The notes beneath the pieces are model-generated. The model was not told where the DNA came from and did no database searches. It saw only the letters and a program-made list of their open reading frames with translations. A stretch of DNA of 64,000 nucleotides from Betaproteobacteria bacterium. Lineage in GTDB: Bacteria > Pseudomonadota > Gammaproteobacteria > Burkholderiales > JAEUOS01. Below, piece by piece: positions 19,479-27,713 of this stretch; the stretch's first letter is position 1, and the number at the start of each line of letters is the position of its first letter. The position numbers and the translations under genes are program-made. The stretch lies in NCBI GenBank assembly GCA_028292405.1, contig JAQGMJ010000020.1, forward strand, positions 62,001-126,000, in the 5' to 3' direction.

Positions 19479-19826
19479 ATTAATCAATGGATTGGGTCGT
19501 ATCTCTTCGTATCTTACATGAAGGACTTGGGCACCGCCATTGTTTAGGCAATCGACGTGCCCGAGGGCGCGGATCCTGGCCTTTATCGAACGGGGGAGAT
19601 CGCGAGGTACCGCCCCAACGTTGCAAAAAGGTGTTTTTCAATTACATCCGTGCTCGCCGCACATGGGGAACCTGAGAAAACCCGAGCTTTTTTCCGCAAA
19701 CGATTACCAATGTCGTAGTAAGTACACGCACACATGCCGCTGCGCGGTGGAGCCGGCCAATGATTGCGGATGCGTGCGCGGACTTCAAAAAGTGAGGCCC
19801 CCCATACCCCAAACATACGCCAGCCC

Positions 19827-19846
19827 ATCAACCAAGTGTGGTTGAT
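19827..19846. repeat. Perfect 8-bp hairpin ATCAACCA/TGGTTGAT
   Basis: ATCAACCA and TGGTTGAT are exact inverted repeats around AGTG. No T run adjoins, so it is not a clear terminator. It sits downstream of the LivK-like gene and may be a protein-binding site or an RNA hairpin. Confidence 0.45.
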
Positions 19847-19874
19847 TTGCGCACCCATCGTATTGCGCGAGTCG

Positions 19875-19905
19875 AAAAAAAAGGCGCCCGGAGGCGCCCT
19901 TTTTT
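19875..19905 (-). terminator. Terminator of the LivK-like gene
   Basis: GGCGCC repeated at 19883-19888 and 19893-19898 forms a stem with a 4-nt loop, flanked by an A run on the left and a T run on the right. It is suited to stop transcription leaving the minus-strand gene at 19920 and would also work on the plus strand. Confidence 0.85.
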
Positions 19906-19919
19906 CAAGGACGTCGCCA

Positions 19920-21053
19920 TCAATGCAGAAAGTGACCGTCGCGCCCGACGATGGCCAACTCGACAAAGTGGCGCCCGACGTGGTCGGGTCCATTGAAGCT
20001 GACGAAGTCGCCTCCCAGGTCGTAGTCGCGCATGGCCTCGAGCGCGGCGATCAGCTTTTCGCGCGTCGGCGCCGGGCCGGCGCGCTTCAGGGCTTCGACC
20101 AGCACGCGCGCCGAAATGTAGCCTTCGATGCCGGCATAGCCGCCGTCGGGCAACTGGTTCTTTTTCAGCAGCGCCTGGTAATCGCGCGAGACCGCATAGG
20201 TCTTGTCGTTGGGCGAGGGCACGACCTGGGAGACCACCAGGCCGTAGGCCTTTTCGCCGACTTCCTTGTAGATGCCTTCCACAACGGTAATCGACCAGGT
20301 GAATACCTGCGGGCGCACCGGCAGCTTGACGAATTCCTTGTAGAACTCGCTGGCGGCGGACGCCACGGTGATCATGATCACGGCCTGGACGTCGGATTTC
20401 GCCACCTTGTCCACCGCGGCCTTGGCCTCGCCGGGCTTGAAGCTGATCACCCCGGCCGGATTGATGCCCTGCTTTTTCAGTGCCGCTTCGGCCTGACCCT
20501 TGCTCTCGCGGCCGGGAAAGTCGTCGCTGTAGACGATGGCGACATGCTCGACCCCGGTGGTCTTCAGATGCTCGGCCATCTTGGCGAATTCATCGCTGTA
20601 GCCGGCCTTGAGGTGGAAGACGTATTTGCTCGGCGGCTGGCGCAGGGCGTCGGAGCCTGAGGTGGTGCCGATCAGCGGCATTTGCGCCTCGATGATCACC
20701 GGCAGTACCGCCTTGGTGGTGGGACCGACCACCTGGGCGAACATGGCGAACACCTTTTCATCATTAATCAGCTTCTTGGTGTTTTCCATCGCCCGCTTGG
20801 GGTCGAAGCCGTCGTCCAGGTTGACCAGCTTGATGCGCCGGCCGTTGACGCCGCCGGCGTCGTTGACGGCATTGAAGTAGGCGATTATCGCCTCGGTGGG
20901 CGGCTTCATGCGGGCGGCGATCGGGCCGGTCATGCTGGCGCTGCGGCCGATCAGTATGGTGTCCTTGGTGATGCCTTCCTGGGCATGGACGAGTCCGGAC
21001 AGGGACGCCGACAACAACAGCATGCCCAGTGACCGTAGAACGGTATTGCGCAT
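19920..21053 (-). CDS. Branched-chain-amino-acid-type ABC substrate-binding protein (LivK-like), orphan
   Basis: A 377-aa exported type I periplasmic-binding protein with a signal peptide ending at VHAQ|EG. ILIGRSASMTGPIAARM, FNAVNDAGGVNGRRIKLVNLDDGF and NTKKLINDEKVFAMF are hallmark Peripla_BP_6 segments. GAGGAGA precedes the ATG. No permease or ATPase gene of a Liv system is near, so it must serve a transporter encoded elsewhere or act as a sensor. It is clearly related to the orphan receptor at 56978-58126. Confidence 0.88.
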   Translation of the reverse strand: MRNTVLRSLGMLLLSASLSGLVHAQEGITKDTILIGRSASMTGPIAARMKPPTEAIIAYFNAVNDAGGVNGRRIKLVNLDDGFDPKRAMENTKKLINDEKVFAMFAQVVGPTTKAVLPVIIEAQMPLIGTTSGSDALRQPPSKYVFHLKAGYSDEFAKMAEHLKTTGVEHVAIVYSDDFPGRESKGQAEAALKKQGINPAGVISFKPGEAKAAVDKVAKSDVQAVIMITVASAASEFYKEFVKLPVRPQVFTWSITVVEGIYKEVGEKAYGLVVSQVVPSPNDKTYAVSRDYQALLKKNQLPDGGYAGIEGYISARVLVEALKRAGPAPTREKLIAALEAMRDYDLGGDFVSFNGPDHVGRHFVELAIVGRDGHFLH

Positions 21054-21432
21054 TATCTCTCCTCGATTTGGCGCGATGCGGCGTGAAGCCGTCGTAATAG
21101 TAGTAAGGCGAAGGCTGGAAGATCGATGGGCCGGCGCAAAACGGCCGGTGGCTCCGCGCGAGCCCTTGGCGACGTTATCCCCACGCCACCGAATCCCGAA
21201 AGGTCAACAAGCCCCGCGAGGATTACACCATTGGCATAATCTGTCCAGGCAAGTTTGCATATGCCATGCATAAGGGAAACTGCTAATCGGCAGTGCGGCT
21301 GCTTGATGACGCGCAGCTCGATTCGAACGTCAGTAACGCGTTCCAGCGGCCGCCACCCGCTTGCTCGTGTAATCGCGCGGTTTGCCGGCGCAGGCCGTTC
21401 GTTGCTGCGATCGTAGCGGCAACAGTGCTTCA

Positions 21433-21450
21433 GGACCATGCGCATGGTCC
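21433..21450. promoter_or_regulatory. 18-bp perfect palindrome, candidate operator
   Basis: GGACCATGCGCATGGTCC is a perfect dyad without a spacer, about 230 bp upstream of the PEP-CTERM start. Perfect dyads of this length usually mark binding by a dimeric regulator. The regulator is unknown. Confidence 0.5.
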
Positions 21451-21460
21451 GCATGGATCA
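21447..21460 (+). repeat. Direct repeat copy 1, GTCCGCATGGATCA
   Basis: It matches 13 of 14 bases of the copy at 21532-21545 and overlaps the right arm of the palindrome at 21433-21450. The spacing of 85 bp is about eight helical turns, so both copies face a similar side of the DNA. Confidence 0.45.
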
Positions 21461-21531
21461 TCGAGCGAACAGGACCACGGAGAGTCGCGTCACACACCGT
21501 CGCCACGTACGCGCATGAGACCACGCGCCTA

Positions 21532-21545
21532 GTCCGCATGGACCA
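21532..21545 (+). repeat. Direct repeat copy 2, GTCCGCATGGACCA
   Basis: The second copy of the motif, 135 bp before the PEP-CTERM start codon. Only one base differs from copy 1. Confidence 0.45.
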
Positions 21546-21679
21546 CTGCACCGGCAAAAGTGCAAGAGGATCGCTGTCACGCGTCGATCCCAAACTCGCC
21601 CTGCCCAACGATTGTTGCCCTTCAATCGCCAAGGGCGGCCCATCCAACCAGAGTTATTCGCCACTACCCCGGGGACTCC

Positions 21680-22213
21680 ATGAAACTGCTCAAAACAATC
21701 GTACTTTCGACGGCGCTTGCGCTGGCGCCGCTCGCGGTCCAGGCCGAAACCTTCAACTTTTCCTATACCTTCGACCCGATCAGCACCGGCGACGGCAATC
21801 CCCTGGCCCTGACCGGTTCGTTCAGCGAAGACCTGGGCGGCCTCATCAGCAACATTTCGGTGTTCCTCAACGGCACCAGCTTCTCCGGCCATCTGGTGGC
21901 CGAAGGGGTGGACGCATCGGGCAACGCCAGCGCCACCATCGCCCCGATCGTGTCGGCCAACGCCGGCGACAACAAGTTCGTCTTCTTCAATACCGACGCC
22001 TCCAACCAGGTGGCGTTCTTCGGTGGCCAGCTGTTCGCCATCAATTTCAACACGGTGGACGGCAACTTCAACCCGATCTCCGGCTTCGAAACCGCCGACG
22101 GCGCCAAGTGGACCCTGACCACCCTGCCAGTGCCCGAGCCATCTTCCTACGCCCTGCTGCTGGCCGGCCTGGGCCTGATGACCATGGTCGCACGCCGCCG
22201 CTCGCAGCGCTGA
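21680..22213 (+). CDS. PEP-CTERM sorting domain protein
   Basis: A 177-aa exported protein with a signal peptide (MKLLKTIVLSTALALAPLAVQA) and a C-terminal sorting tail: VPEPSSYALLLAGLGLMTM followed by ARRRSQR. That tail is the PEP-CTERM signal cut by exosortase (EpsH/XrtA systems) in bacteria that make exopolysaccharide or flocs. The body is rich in Gly, Asn, Ser and Phe and has no cysteines, typical of such surface proteins, and I assign no activity. GGGG precedes the ATG at 21680. No exosortase gene lies in the window. Confidence 0.92.
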   Translation: MKLLKTIVLSTALALAPLAVQAETFNFSYTFDPISTGDGNPLALTGSFSEDLGGLISNISVFLNGTSFSGHLVAEGVDASGNASATIAPIVSANAGDNKFVFFNTDASNQVAFFGGQLFAINFNTVDGNFNPISGFETADGAKWTLTTLPVPEPSSYALLLAGLGLMTMVARRRSQR

Positions 22214-22256
22214 TCGCCCGCCGCTCAATAAATCGAACCTATTCCTGAGAGATACC

Positions 22257-24491
22257 ATGCGTAAACAATCGATCCAGAAGGCCACGCCGTTCCGCGTGAC
22301 CCTGATTTCCGCCGCCGTCGCCGGCGCCCTGCTGACCGCCGCACCGGCCTTCGCCGCCGTCTCGGTCAAGGGCGTGGTCGCGGGCAGCTACTTCACCCCG
22401 CCGGTCAATTCCGACACCCCCGGCCAGGCCGTGCCCTCTTCCACCGTGCCCTCGGTCTATGCCGGCGCCAAGGTGTGCTTCGACCTGAACGACAACGGCG
22501 TTTGCGAAACCGGCGAGCCCACCGCGATCTCCAAGGCTGACGGCTCCTTCCTGCTGAGCAGCCCCACCCTGGCCGCGCTGGTGGCCGAAGTGCCCGTCAC
22601 CGCGACCAACGCCGGCCACCCGGTGACCCAGCGCCTGGTGTTTCGCGCCGTGGCCGACCAGGTCGCCGCCGGCCGCGCCTCGCCGCTGATGCCCGCAAGC
22701 GTCGCCGTTACCCCGCTGTCGACCGAAGTCGCGCGCCTGATGGAAGACAACAGCACCGACTACGCCACCGCTTCCGCCGACCTGGCCGAACGCCTGGAAA
22801 TGCCGGTGGCTGACGCGCTGGCCGATCCGAGCAAGGTGGCCGACCTGGGCGTCCAGGCCGACCTGCTGGCCGAGTCCGTGGTCCTGACCGACCGCTTCAC
22901 CCTGGCCGCCAAGATGTTCGACCGCGGCGACGCGGGCGCTGCCACCGTGAAGGCTTCGCAGCAGGCCGCGATGAACGTCGAAGGCATTCCGCGCTACGAC
23001 CACATCTTCATCGTCATGCTGGAAAACAAGGCGACCCTGTCGATCAAGAGCACCGGTTACGCGCCGAAGATCAACCAGTGGCTCAACTCGGGCAACCAGT
23101 TCAGCACCTATTTCGCCACCGGCAATCCTTCCGAGCCGAACTACACGGCCCTCGGCGGCGCCGACGACTTCGGCATCACCGACGACAGCCAGTGGAACTG
23201 CGGCGCCACCGGCGCCAACGCGATCAAGGACCTGCCCGAGCCCACCAGCAGCCGGCCCGGCCTGGCCTCCTCGCCTTTCACCTCGCCTTGCTCGGGTAGC
23301 GTGAACCACAACATCACCGGCCACCCGAACCTGTTCAACGCGCTGTCCTCGCACGGCATGCAGTGGCGCACCTATAGCGAGTCGATCAACCCGGGCCAGG
23401 ACTTCCGTACCGACAGCGTGGCCGATGCGAATGTCAAGGTGGCCGACAACGTCTATGCGCCCGGCACCCTGCACGGTAACACCACCCCCGTCGGCAACCC
23501 GAACCTGCTGCTGCCGCTGCCGGCCGGCCTGTACAAGACCAAACACCACCCCGGCATGGCCTACCAGAACGTGCGCAGCGCGCCCGAGTTCATCTCGAGC
23601 AACCGTACCCTGGGCGGCGGCCAGTGGGACAGCGTGCTGCTCTCCAGCACCAAGTACACGGCGCCCTCGGGCTACAACCTCGACCAGTTCAGCGCCGACC
23701 TGCAAAGCGGCGATATCGGGCAGATCAACTTCGTGGTGCCCGACCAGTGCGACGACATGCACGGCATCGGCGTGAGCGGCAAGGACAGCGTCACCGGCGC
23801 GACCCAGAACGCAGGCGACTGCAGCAGCGTCAGCAACAACTTCGGCGCCAACGGCGTGCTCGCCGGCGGCAACATCATCACCCGCGGCGACAACTACACC
23901 GACTACCTGGTCAACAAGATCCAGTCCTCGCCGGTGTGGTCCAACCGCAACAAGCGCGTCGCCGTGGTGCTGATGTTCGACGAAGGCAATGCCACCAGCG
24001 GCTTTAACTCCTGCTGCGGCTGGAACCCCGGCAACAGCAACGTCGCCAAGCCGCTGAAGCAGAACCCGGACGGCACTTTCTCGATCGACACCACCGTCGC
24101 CGGCTATACCAGCGGCAACCGCGGCCACGGCAACAGCATCTTCGGCGTACTGACCAACCAGCCGAATGCGCCCAAGGGCATCGTCGACAGCGACGCGTAC
24201 AGCCACTTCTCCTTCGTGCGCACGCTGCAGGACATGTTCGGCCTGGCCGACCCGAAGGTGGACGGCTCGTACATGAACCGCTCGAAGTACACCGAGTCGT
24301 TCATAGCCGCCAACATCCTCAACCTGCCGGAGTACGCAGGTAGCGCCGATACACATTTCGACTCGGTGCGCCCGATGAATCACGGTTATGTCATCCCGGC
24401 TGCCTACACTGCCAAGCAATCGGCCGACATCAACACCCCGGCGCAAGTCGGGCCGGACGGCAACCAGATCAACGTCTGGTCGCTGAAGTAA
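22257..24491 (+). CDS. Secreted phosphoesterase (PF04185, phospholipase C/acid phosphatase type)
   Basis: The 744-aa exported protein has a signal peptide ending at APAFA. Residues about 70-95 (CFDLNDNGVCETGEP) resemble a calcium-binding SdrD B/EF-like repeat of surface proteins. From about residue 245 comes the phosphoesterase domain of the alkaline-phosphatase superfamily: YDHIFIVMLENK (metal site), EPNYTALGGADDFG (nucleophile region), RGHGNSIFGVL and HFSFVRTLQDMFGL (family C-terminal signature). It should hydrolyse phosphate esters outside the inner membrane. It follows the PEP-CTERM gene by 43 bp, so cotranscription is likely. Confidence 0.88.
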   Translation: MRKQSIQKATPFRVTLISAAVAGALLTAAPAFAAVSVKGVVAGSYFTPPVNSDTPGQAVPSSTVPSVYAGAKVCFDLNDNGVCETGEPTAISKADGSFLLSSPTLAALVAEVPVTATNAGHPVTQRLVFRAVADQVAAGRASPLMPASVAVTPLSTEVARLMEDNSTDYATASADLAERLEMPVADALADPSKVADLGVQADLLAESVVLTDRFTLAAKMFDRGDAGAATVKASQQAAMNVEGIPRYDHIFIVMLENKATLSIKSTGYAPKINQWLNSGNQFSTYFATGNPSEPNYTALGGADDFGITDDSQWNCGATGANAIKDLPEPTSSRPGLASSPFTSPCSGSVNHNITGHPNLFNALSSHGMQWRTYSESINPGQDFRTDSVADANVKVADNVYAPGTLHGNTTPVGNPNLLLPLPAGLYKTKHHPGMAYQNVRSAPEFISSNRTLGGGQWDSVLLSSTKYTAPSGYNLDQFSADLQSGDIGQINFVVPDQCDDMHGIGVSGKDSVTGATQNAGDCSSVSNNFGANGVLAGGNIITRGDNYTDYLVNKIQSSPVWSNRNKRVAVVLMFDEGNATSGFNSCCGWNPGNSNVAKPLKQNPDGTFSIDTTVAGYTSGNRGHGNSIFGVLTNQPNAPKGIVDSDAYSHFSFVRTLQDMFGLADPKVDGSYMNRSKYTESFIAANILNLPEYAGSADTHFDSVRPMNHGYVIPAAYTAKQSADINTPAQVGPDGNQINVWSLK

Positions 24492-24508
24492 GCAGGTAGT
24501 AGCGCGTT

Positions 24509-24529
24509 CCGGGCGGCGCTGCCGCCCGG
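24509..24529. terminator. Strong GC hairpin without U tract after the phosphoesterase gene
   Basis: CCGGGCGGC and GCCGCCCGG form a perfect 9-bp stem around GCT. No T run follows, so it may slow or partly stop transcription, or protect the upstream mRNA, between the phosphoesterase gene and the di-haem gene. Confidence 0.45.
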
Positions 24530-24619
24530 GGCTAGCGGCCGCCGCGGGGTGTCAGGGCATGTTGCAGCCCGGGCATCGCGCGGCGGCCAATTTCGTTTCA
24601 AGTCTATGGGGAATGCATC

Positions 24620-25927
24620 ATGCAGGACAACCAGTCGAATCCGCGCGCGCGGCTGCCATTGTGGGCAGCACACGAGCGGCTGGCACTGTGGACAACACGT
24701 TTGCCGCTGCTGGCCGCGGTACTTCTCGGCGGCGTCGCGTGCACCGTGCAGGCGCTCGAGCAGGTGGAGCCGCTGAGCCTGAAAGCGCTGGTGGGCAAGC
24801 GGATGTTTTTCGACCCGGCCCTGTCGGGTTCGGGCAAGATGTCCTGCGCGACCTGCCACGATCCGAACAATGCCTATGCGCCGGCCAACGGCCTGGCCCT
24901 GCAGATGGGCGGCGCACGGCTCGACCAGTCCGGTCCGCGCGCGGTTCCCTCCTTGCGCTACAAGGACAATACGCCGCCCTATGCCGACCTCGCCGACAAT
25001 CCGGACGGCGTCAGCGCACCCGGCCCCGGCGGCGGCTTCATGCAGGACGGCCGCGCCGATACCCTGGCGGCACAGGCGAAGCTGCCGTTGCTGTCGTTCA
25101 ACGAGATGGCCAACAAGAGCGCCGCCGACGTGGTGGCGAAAATGAAAAGGGCGGATTACCGCGAGCAATTCCTGCAGGCTTTCGGCGCGGCGGCTCTGGA
25201 CGACACCAAACTGGCGTTCGACTACGCCGCCGAGGCGCTGCAGGCATTCCAGAAGGAAGACATCAGCTTTCACCCGTTCACCAGCAAGTACGATCTATAC
25301 AACTCGAACAAGATCGGCGGCGACCTGACGCCGGCGGAAGCACGCGGCCTGCGCGTGTTCCTCGACCCCAACAAGGGCAATTGTTTTGCCTGCCACTACA
25401 GCGGCGCTGGCCTTAACGGCAGCGTCGCCCTGTTCACCGATTTTTCCTACGCCGCCATCGGCGTACCGCGCAATACGAAGGAACAGCCGGCAGGCGCCGC
25501 GCGTCCGGGCCATGCGCCGGTCTACGACCTCGGCATCTGCGGCCGCGACGACCATGCCGGGCCGAAGAACAAACAGTATTGCGGCATGTTTAAGACACCG
25601 ACCTTGCGCAATGTGGCCACGCGCAAGGTGTTTTTTCATAACGGCCAGATCAAGTCACTGACCGAAGCGCTGCGCTTTTACAACACGCGCGATACCCAGC
25701 CGGCGCTGTGGTATCCGAAGGTGAACCGCCGCGTACGCAAGTTCGACGACCTGCCGGCGCCCTACCAGCCCAACATCGATGCCCAGGCGCCGCTCGACGG
25801 CCGCAAGGCCGGCAGCAAGCCGCCGATGACAGATGAGGACCTGAAGGACCTGGAGGCGTTTCTCGACATCCTGACCGACGGCTATGTGGTGCCGGCCAAG
25901 CAGGCGGCACAGCAGACGGCCAAATAA
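24620..25927 (+). CDS. Di-haem cytochrome c peroxidase / MauG family protein
   Basis: A 435-aa exported protein with two haem-binding motifs, CATCH near residue 78 and CFACH near 257, as in bacterial cytochrome c peroxidases and MauG. FFDPALSGSGKMSCATCHDP and FKTPTLRNVATRKVFFHNGQ are family stretches. A long charged N-terminus precedes the signal or anchor segment (LPLLAAVLLGGVACTVQA). It acts in the periplasm, either reducing peroxide or modifying a partner protein. It follows the phosphoesterase gene by 128 bp with a GC hairpin between, so it may be partly uncoupled. Confidence 0.88.
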   Translation: MQDNQSNPRARLPLWAAHERLALWTTRLPLLAAVLLGGVACTVQALEQVEPLSLKALVGKRMFFDPALSGSGKMSCATCHDPNNAYAPANGLALQMGGARLDQSGPRAVPSLRYKDNTPPYADLADNPDGVSAPGPGGGFMQDGRADTLAAQAKLPLLSFNEMANKSAADVVAKMKRADYREQFLQAFGAAALDDTKLAFDYAAEALQAFQKEDISFHPFTSKYDLYNSNKIGGDLTPAEARGLRVFLDPNKGNCFACHYSGAGLNGSVALFTDFSYAAIGVPRNTKEQPAGAARPGHAPVYDLGICGRDDHAGPKNKQYCGMFKTPTLRNVATRKVFFHNGQIKSLTEALRFYNTRDTQPALWYPKVNRRVRKFDDLPAPYQPNIDAQAPLDGRKAGSKPPMTDEDLKDLEAFLDILTDGYVVPAKQAAQQTAK

Positions 25928-25983
25928 GCGCGGCGGCGTTCCGGCCCTGCGCCTTTTTAACTTTCCCAGCAAACCAGACCAGC

Positions 25984-26670
25984 ATGAAAACAAGTTTTCT
26001 CACCGCCACCGCCCTGATCGGATTGATTTACGCCGTCCCCGCCGCGCAAGCCGCACGGCCCGCGCAGCCGACCGCGCCGAGCCGGGCGGCGATGGCCGTG
26101 GCCGTCGCCAAATACCTGGCGCAGCACGGCGACTTTTGCATCGGCAAGTTCAACTGGCCGATCGACGTGCCGCTGGCCGAGTTCGAGTCCACGCTCCCAA
26201 CCCGCGACACCACGCAGATGCCGGTGCTGGAAAACGCCGGCCTGGTGGCCTCCAGTACCGCCACCGTCGAGCGCAGGGAGGGAGAGGAAGGCGCGCAGGA
26301 TGTCAAGCAGGTGCCGGTGCGGCGCTACCAGTTGACCGAGGCAGGCGAGCGCTATTACCTGAAAAAGAAAATGGTCAGCGCCGGGCTCGCCGGCCAGCCG
26401 GTGGTGCACGGGGGCGACTTTTGCGCCGGCAGGCTTTCGCTGGACCGCGTGGTGGGAATGGAAAAGCCGGTGCTGGTCGATGGCCAAGCGGAAACCACGG
26501 TCACCTATACGTATCGCATCAATGCCTTTCCCTGGGCGCGCGACGAGGACCTGCAGGGCGTGTTCCCGATGGTCGCGCGGGTGGTCAAAGGCGAGCACTC
26601 GATGCAGTTGAAGCAGCGCTTCCGCCATGTCGGCAACCAGTGGGTGGCAGTACAGGCGTGGGAGAAATAG
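25984..26670 (+). CDS. Secreted protein of unknown function with repeated GDFC motif
   Basis: A 228-aa protein with a signal peptide (cleavage after AAQA). I do not recognise the family. The motif GDFC-x-G-[KR] occurs twice, at GDFCIGKFNWP (about residue 50) and GDFCAGRLSLD (about 147), each after a His-containing turn. Between them, MPVLENAGLV and VRRYQLTEAGERYY look like the strand-helix-wing of a winged helix. The two cysteines may pair. It lies 56 bp after the MauG-like gene and ends the exported-protein cluster. Confidence 0.6.
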   Translation: MKTSFLTATALIGLIYAVPAAQAARPAQPTAPSRAAMAVAVAKYLAQHGDFCIGKFNWPIDVPLAEFESTLPTRDTTQMPVLENAGLVASSTATVERREGEEGAQDVKQVPVRRYQLTEAGERYYLKKKMVSAGLAGQPVVHGGDFCAGRLSLDRVVGMEKPVLVDGQAETTVTYTYRINAFPWARDEDLQGVFPMVARVVKGEHSMQLKQRFRHVGNQWVAVQAWEK

Positions 26671-26710
26671 GCGGACTGCGCGGGTGCGCCGCGCCTAACT
26701 CACGGCGAAA

Positions 26711-27586
26711 TCAGGCCGAGACGAAGGGCCGTTCGCGCATCCATTTGGTAACCGCCCATTTCTCGCCGGCGTGCACGGCAGCGCCGGCATGCACCGATTG
26801 GTGGTCTACCTGGTGCAGGCGGTTGGCGTACTCGAAGTAGACGGCGTTGCCGCGCCGCGGCGCGACCGCCAGCCCGATTTCAGGAAAGACAGTTTCGCCG
26901 CCCTGCTTCACATCATTCAGGTAGATCACCAGGGTGGAAATGCGCTGGCCGCTGCGCGCGATCGACTCGCGGTTGGCTTGGTTGGTGGCGGCGAGAAAGT
27001 CGTAGTGCGGCGTGGTCTTCGCACCCGGGCCGTAGCGCAGCATCTGCAGGCCTTCGCCGTGCTCCACGGGACAATTCATCAGTTGCGAGATACGCTCGTC
27101 CAGGCGGGCGATGAAGGACGTTTCGCGCAGGCGGAAGAACATGCCTTCGCTGTCGCGATGCTGCGCCGTCTTGTCTTCCCCGGTCACCGGGTCGACCACG
27201 GTGGAGGGACGCATGCGGCCGCGCGCCAGTTCGATCAGCTGCCCGCACTCCTCGGCGCTGAGCACGCCTTCGAGCACCGCCAGCGCCGGGCGCTCCAGGC
27301 GCAGCAGCACCGGCACTTCGCGGTCGGCGGCGCGCAGCATCGTGCCCGGCGCCAGGCGCGGTGTTTCGTAGAGGTATTCGTCGATCTCGAGTTCGACCGA
27401 GCCGCTGGGCGCGGTGGCGCCGATGCGGCGCGCACGCTGGAAAGCCTCGACCAGGCCGCGGGCGATGCGCGGCTCGAATTTTTGCGCGACCATGCTTTGC
27501 ACCATGTCGTCCGCTGCGCAGCCGCGCTCGATATTGTGCAACAGCCATTGGCGGAATTCGTCGGAGAATTTGACCTGCAAAGCCAT
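26711..27586 (-). CDS. 2OG-Fe(II) oxygenase, prolyl 4-hydroxylase type
   Basis: A 291-aa protein whose C-terminal half is the P4Hc double-stranded beta helix. The iron ligands are His and Asp of TPHYDF (about residue 193) and His of SVHAG (about 264); Lys in GEKWAVTKW would bind 2-oxoglutarate. IYLNDVKQGGETVFPE is a strong family signature. The N-terminal 110 residues are helical and of unknown role. Bacterial members hydroxylate prolines in specific proteins; the target is not evident here. The ATG at 27586 is chosen over a start nine codons earlier. It converges with the secreted unknown gene. Confidence 0.88.
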   Translation of the reverse strand: MALQVKFSDEFRQWLLHNIERGCAADDMVQSMVAQKFEPRIARGLVEAFQRARRIGATAPSGSVELEIDEYLYETPRLAPGTMLRAADREVPVLLRLERPALAVLEGVLSAEECGQLIELARGRMRPSTVVDPVTGEDKTAQHRDSEGMFFRLRETSFIARLDERISQLMNCPVEHGEGLQMLRYGPGAKTTPHYDFLAATNQANRESIARSGQRISTLVIYLNDVKQGGETVFPEIGLAVAPRRGNAVYFEYANRLHQVDHQSVHAGAAVHAGEKWAVTKWMRERPFVSA

Positions 27587-27713
27587 GATGGAAACGCGCG
27601 AAAGCGCATGCATTCGGGGAAGCCCATGCTAGAGGGCTTCCATGACATCACGTTTGCAGGCGCCGCCGCTGCCCGGCTATATGACGCCCGCCCGTCCGTC
27701 CGGGGGTTTTGCG

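Larger units (their letters stand above)
19479..19919. other. 441-bp intergenic region without a supported gene
   Basis: It lies between the SLC13 fusion gene and the LivK-like gene, both on the minus strand. It must contain the SLC13 promoter; a TAAGAT -10-like hexamer is seen on the minus strand near 19513, without a convincing -35. I found no conserved ORF. It holds two hairpins, listed separately. Confidence 0.5.
21054..21679. promoter_or_regulatory. 626-bp divergent intergenic region upstream of the PEP-CTERM cluster
   Basis: It separates the minus-strand LivK-like gene from the plus-strand PEP-CTERM gene. I see no supported coding sequence. It contains an 18-bp perfect palindrome, a repeated GTCCGCATGGAYCA motif and the 8-bp palindrome GCATATGC (21257-21264). 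The length and the repeats suggest a regulated promoter. A sigma-54 site with correct GG-N10-GC spacing was looked for and not found. Confidence 0.5.

Noticed and set aside
19479..19919. CRP (cAMP) box before the cyclic-nucleotide/SLC13 gene
   Set aside because: No TGTGA-N6-TCACA-like sequence is visible.
21054..21679. Sigma-54 promoter before the PEP-CTERM gene
   Set aside because: TTGGCAT and TTTGCAT are present, but the GG-N10-GC spacing is not met.
22239..24446. 735-codon open frame antisense to the phosphoesterase gene
   Set aside because: The translation is dominated by Gly, Val, His and Ala without motifs and mirrors the codon bias of the sense gene.
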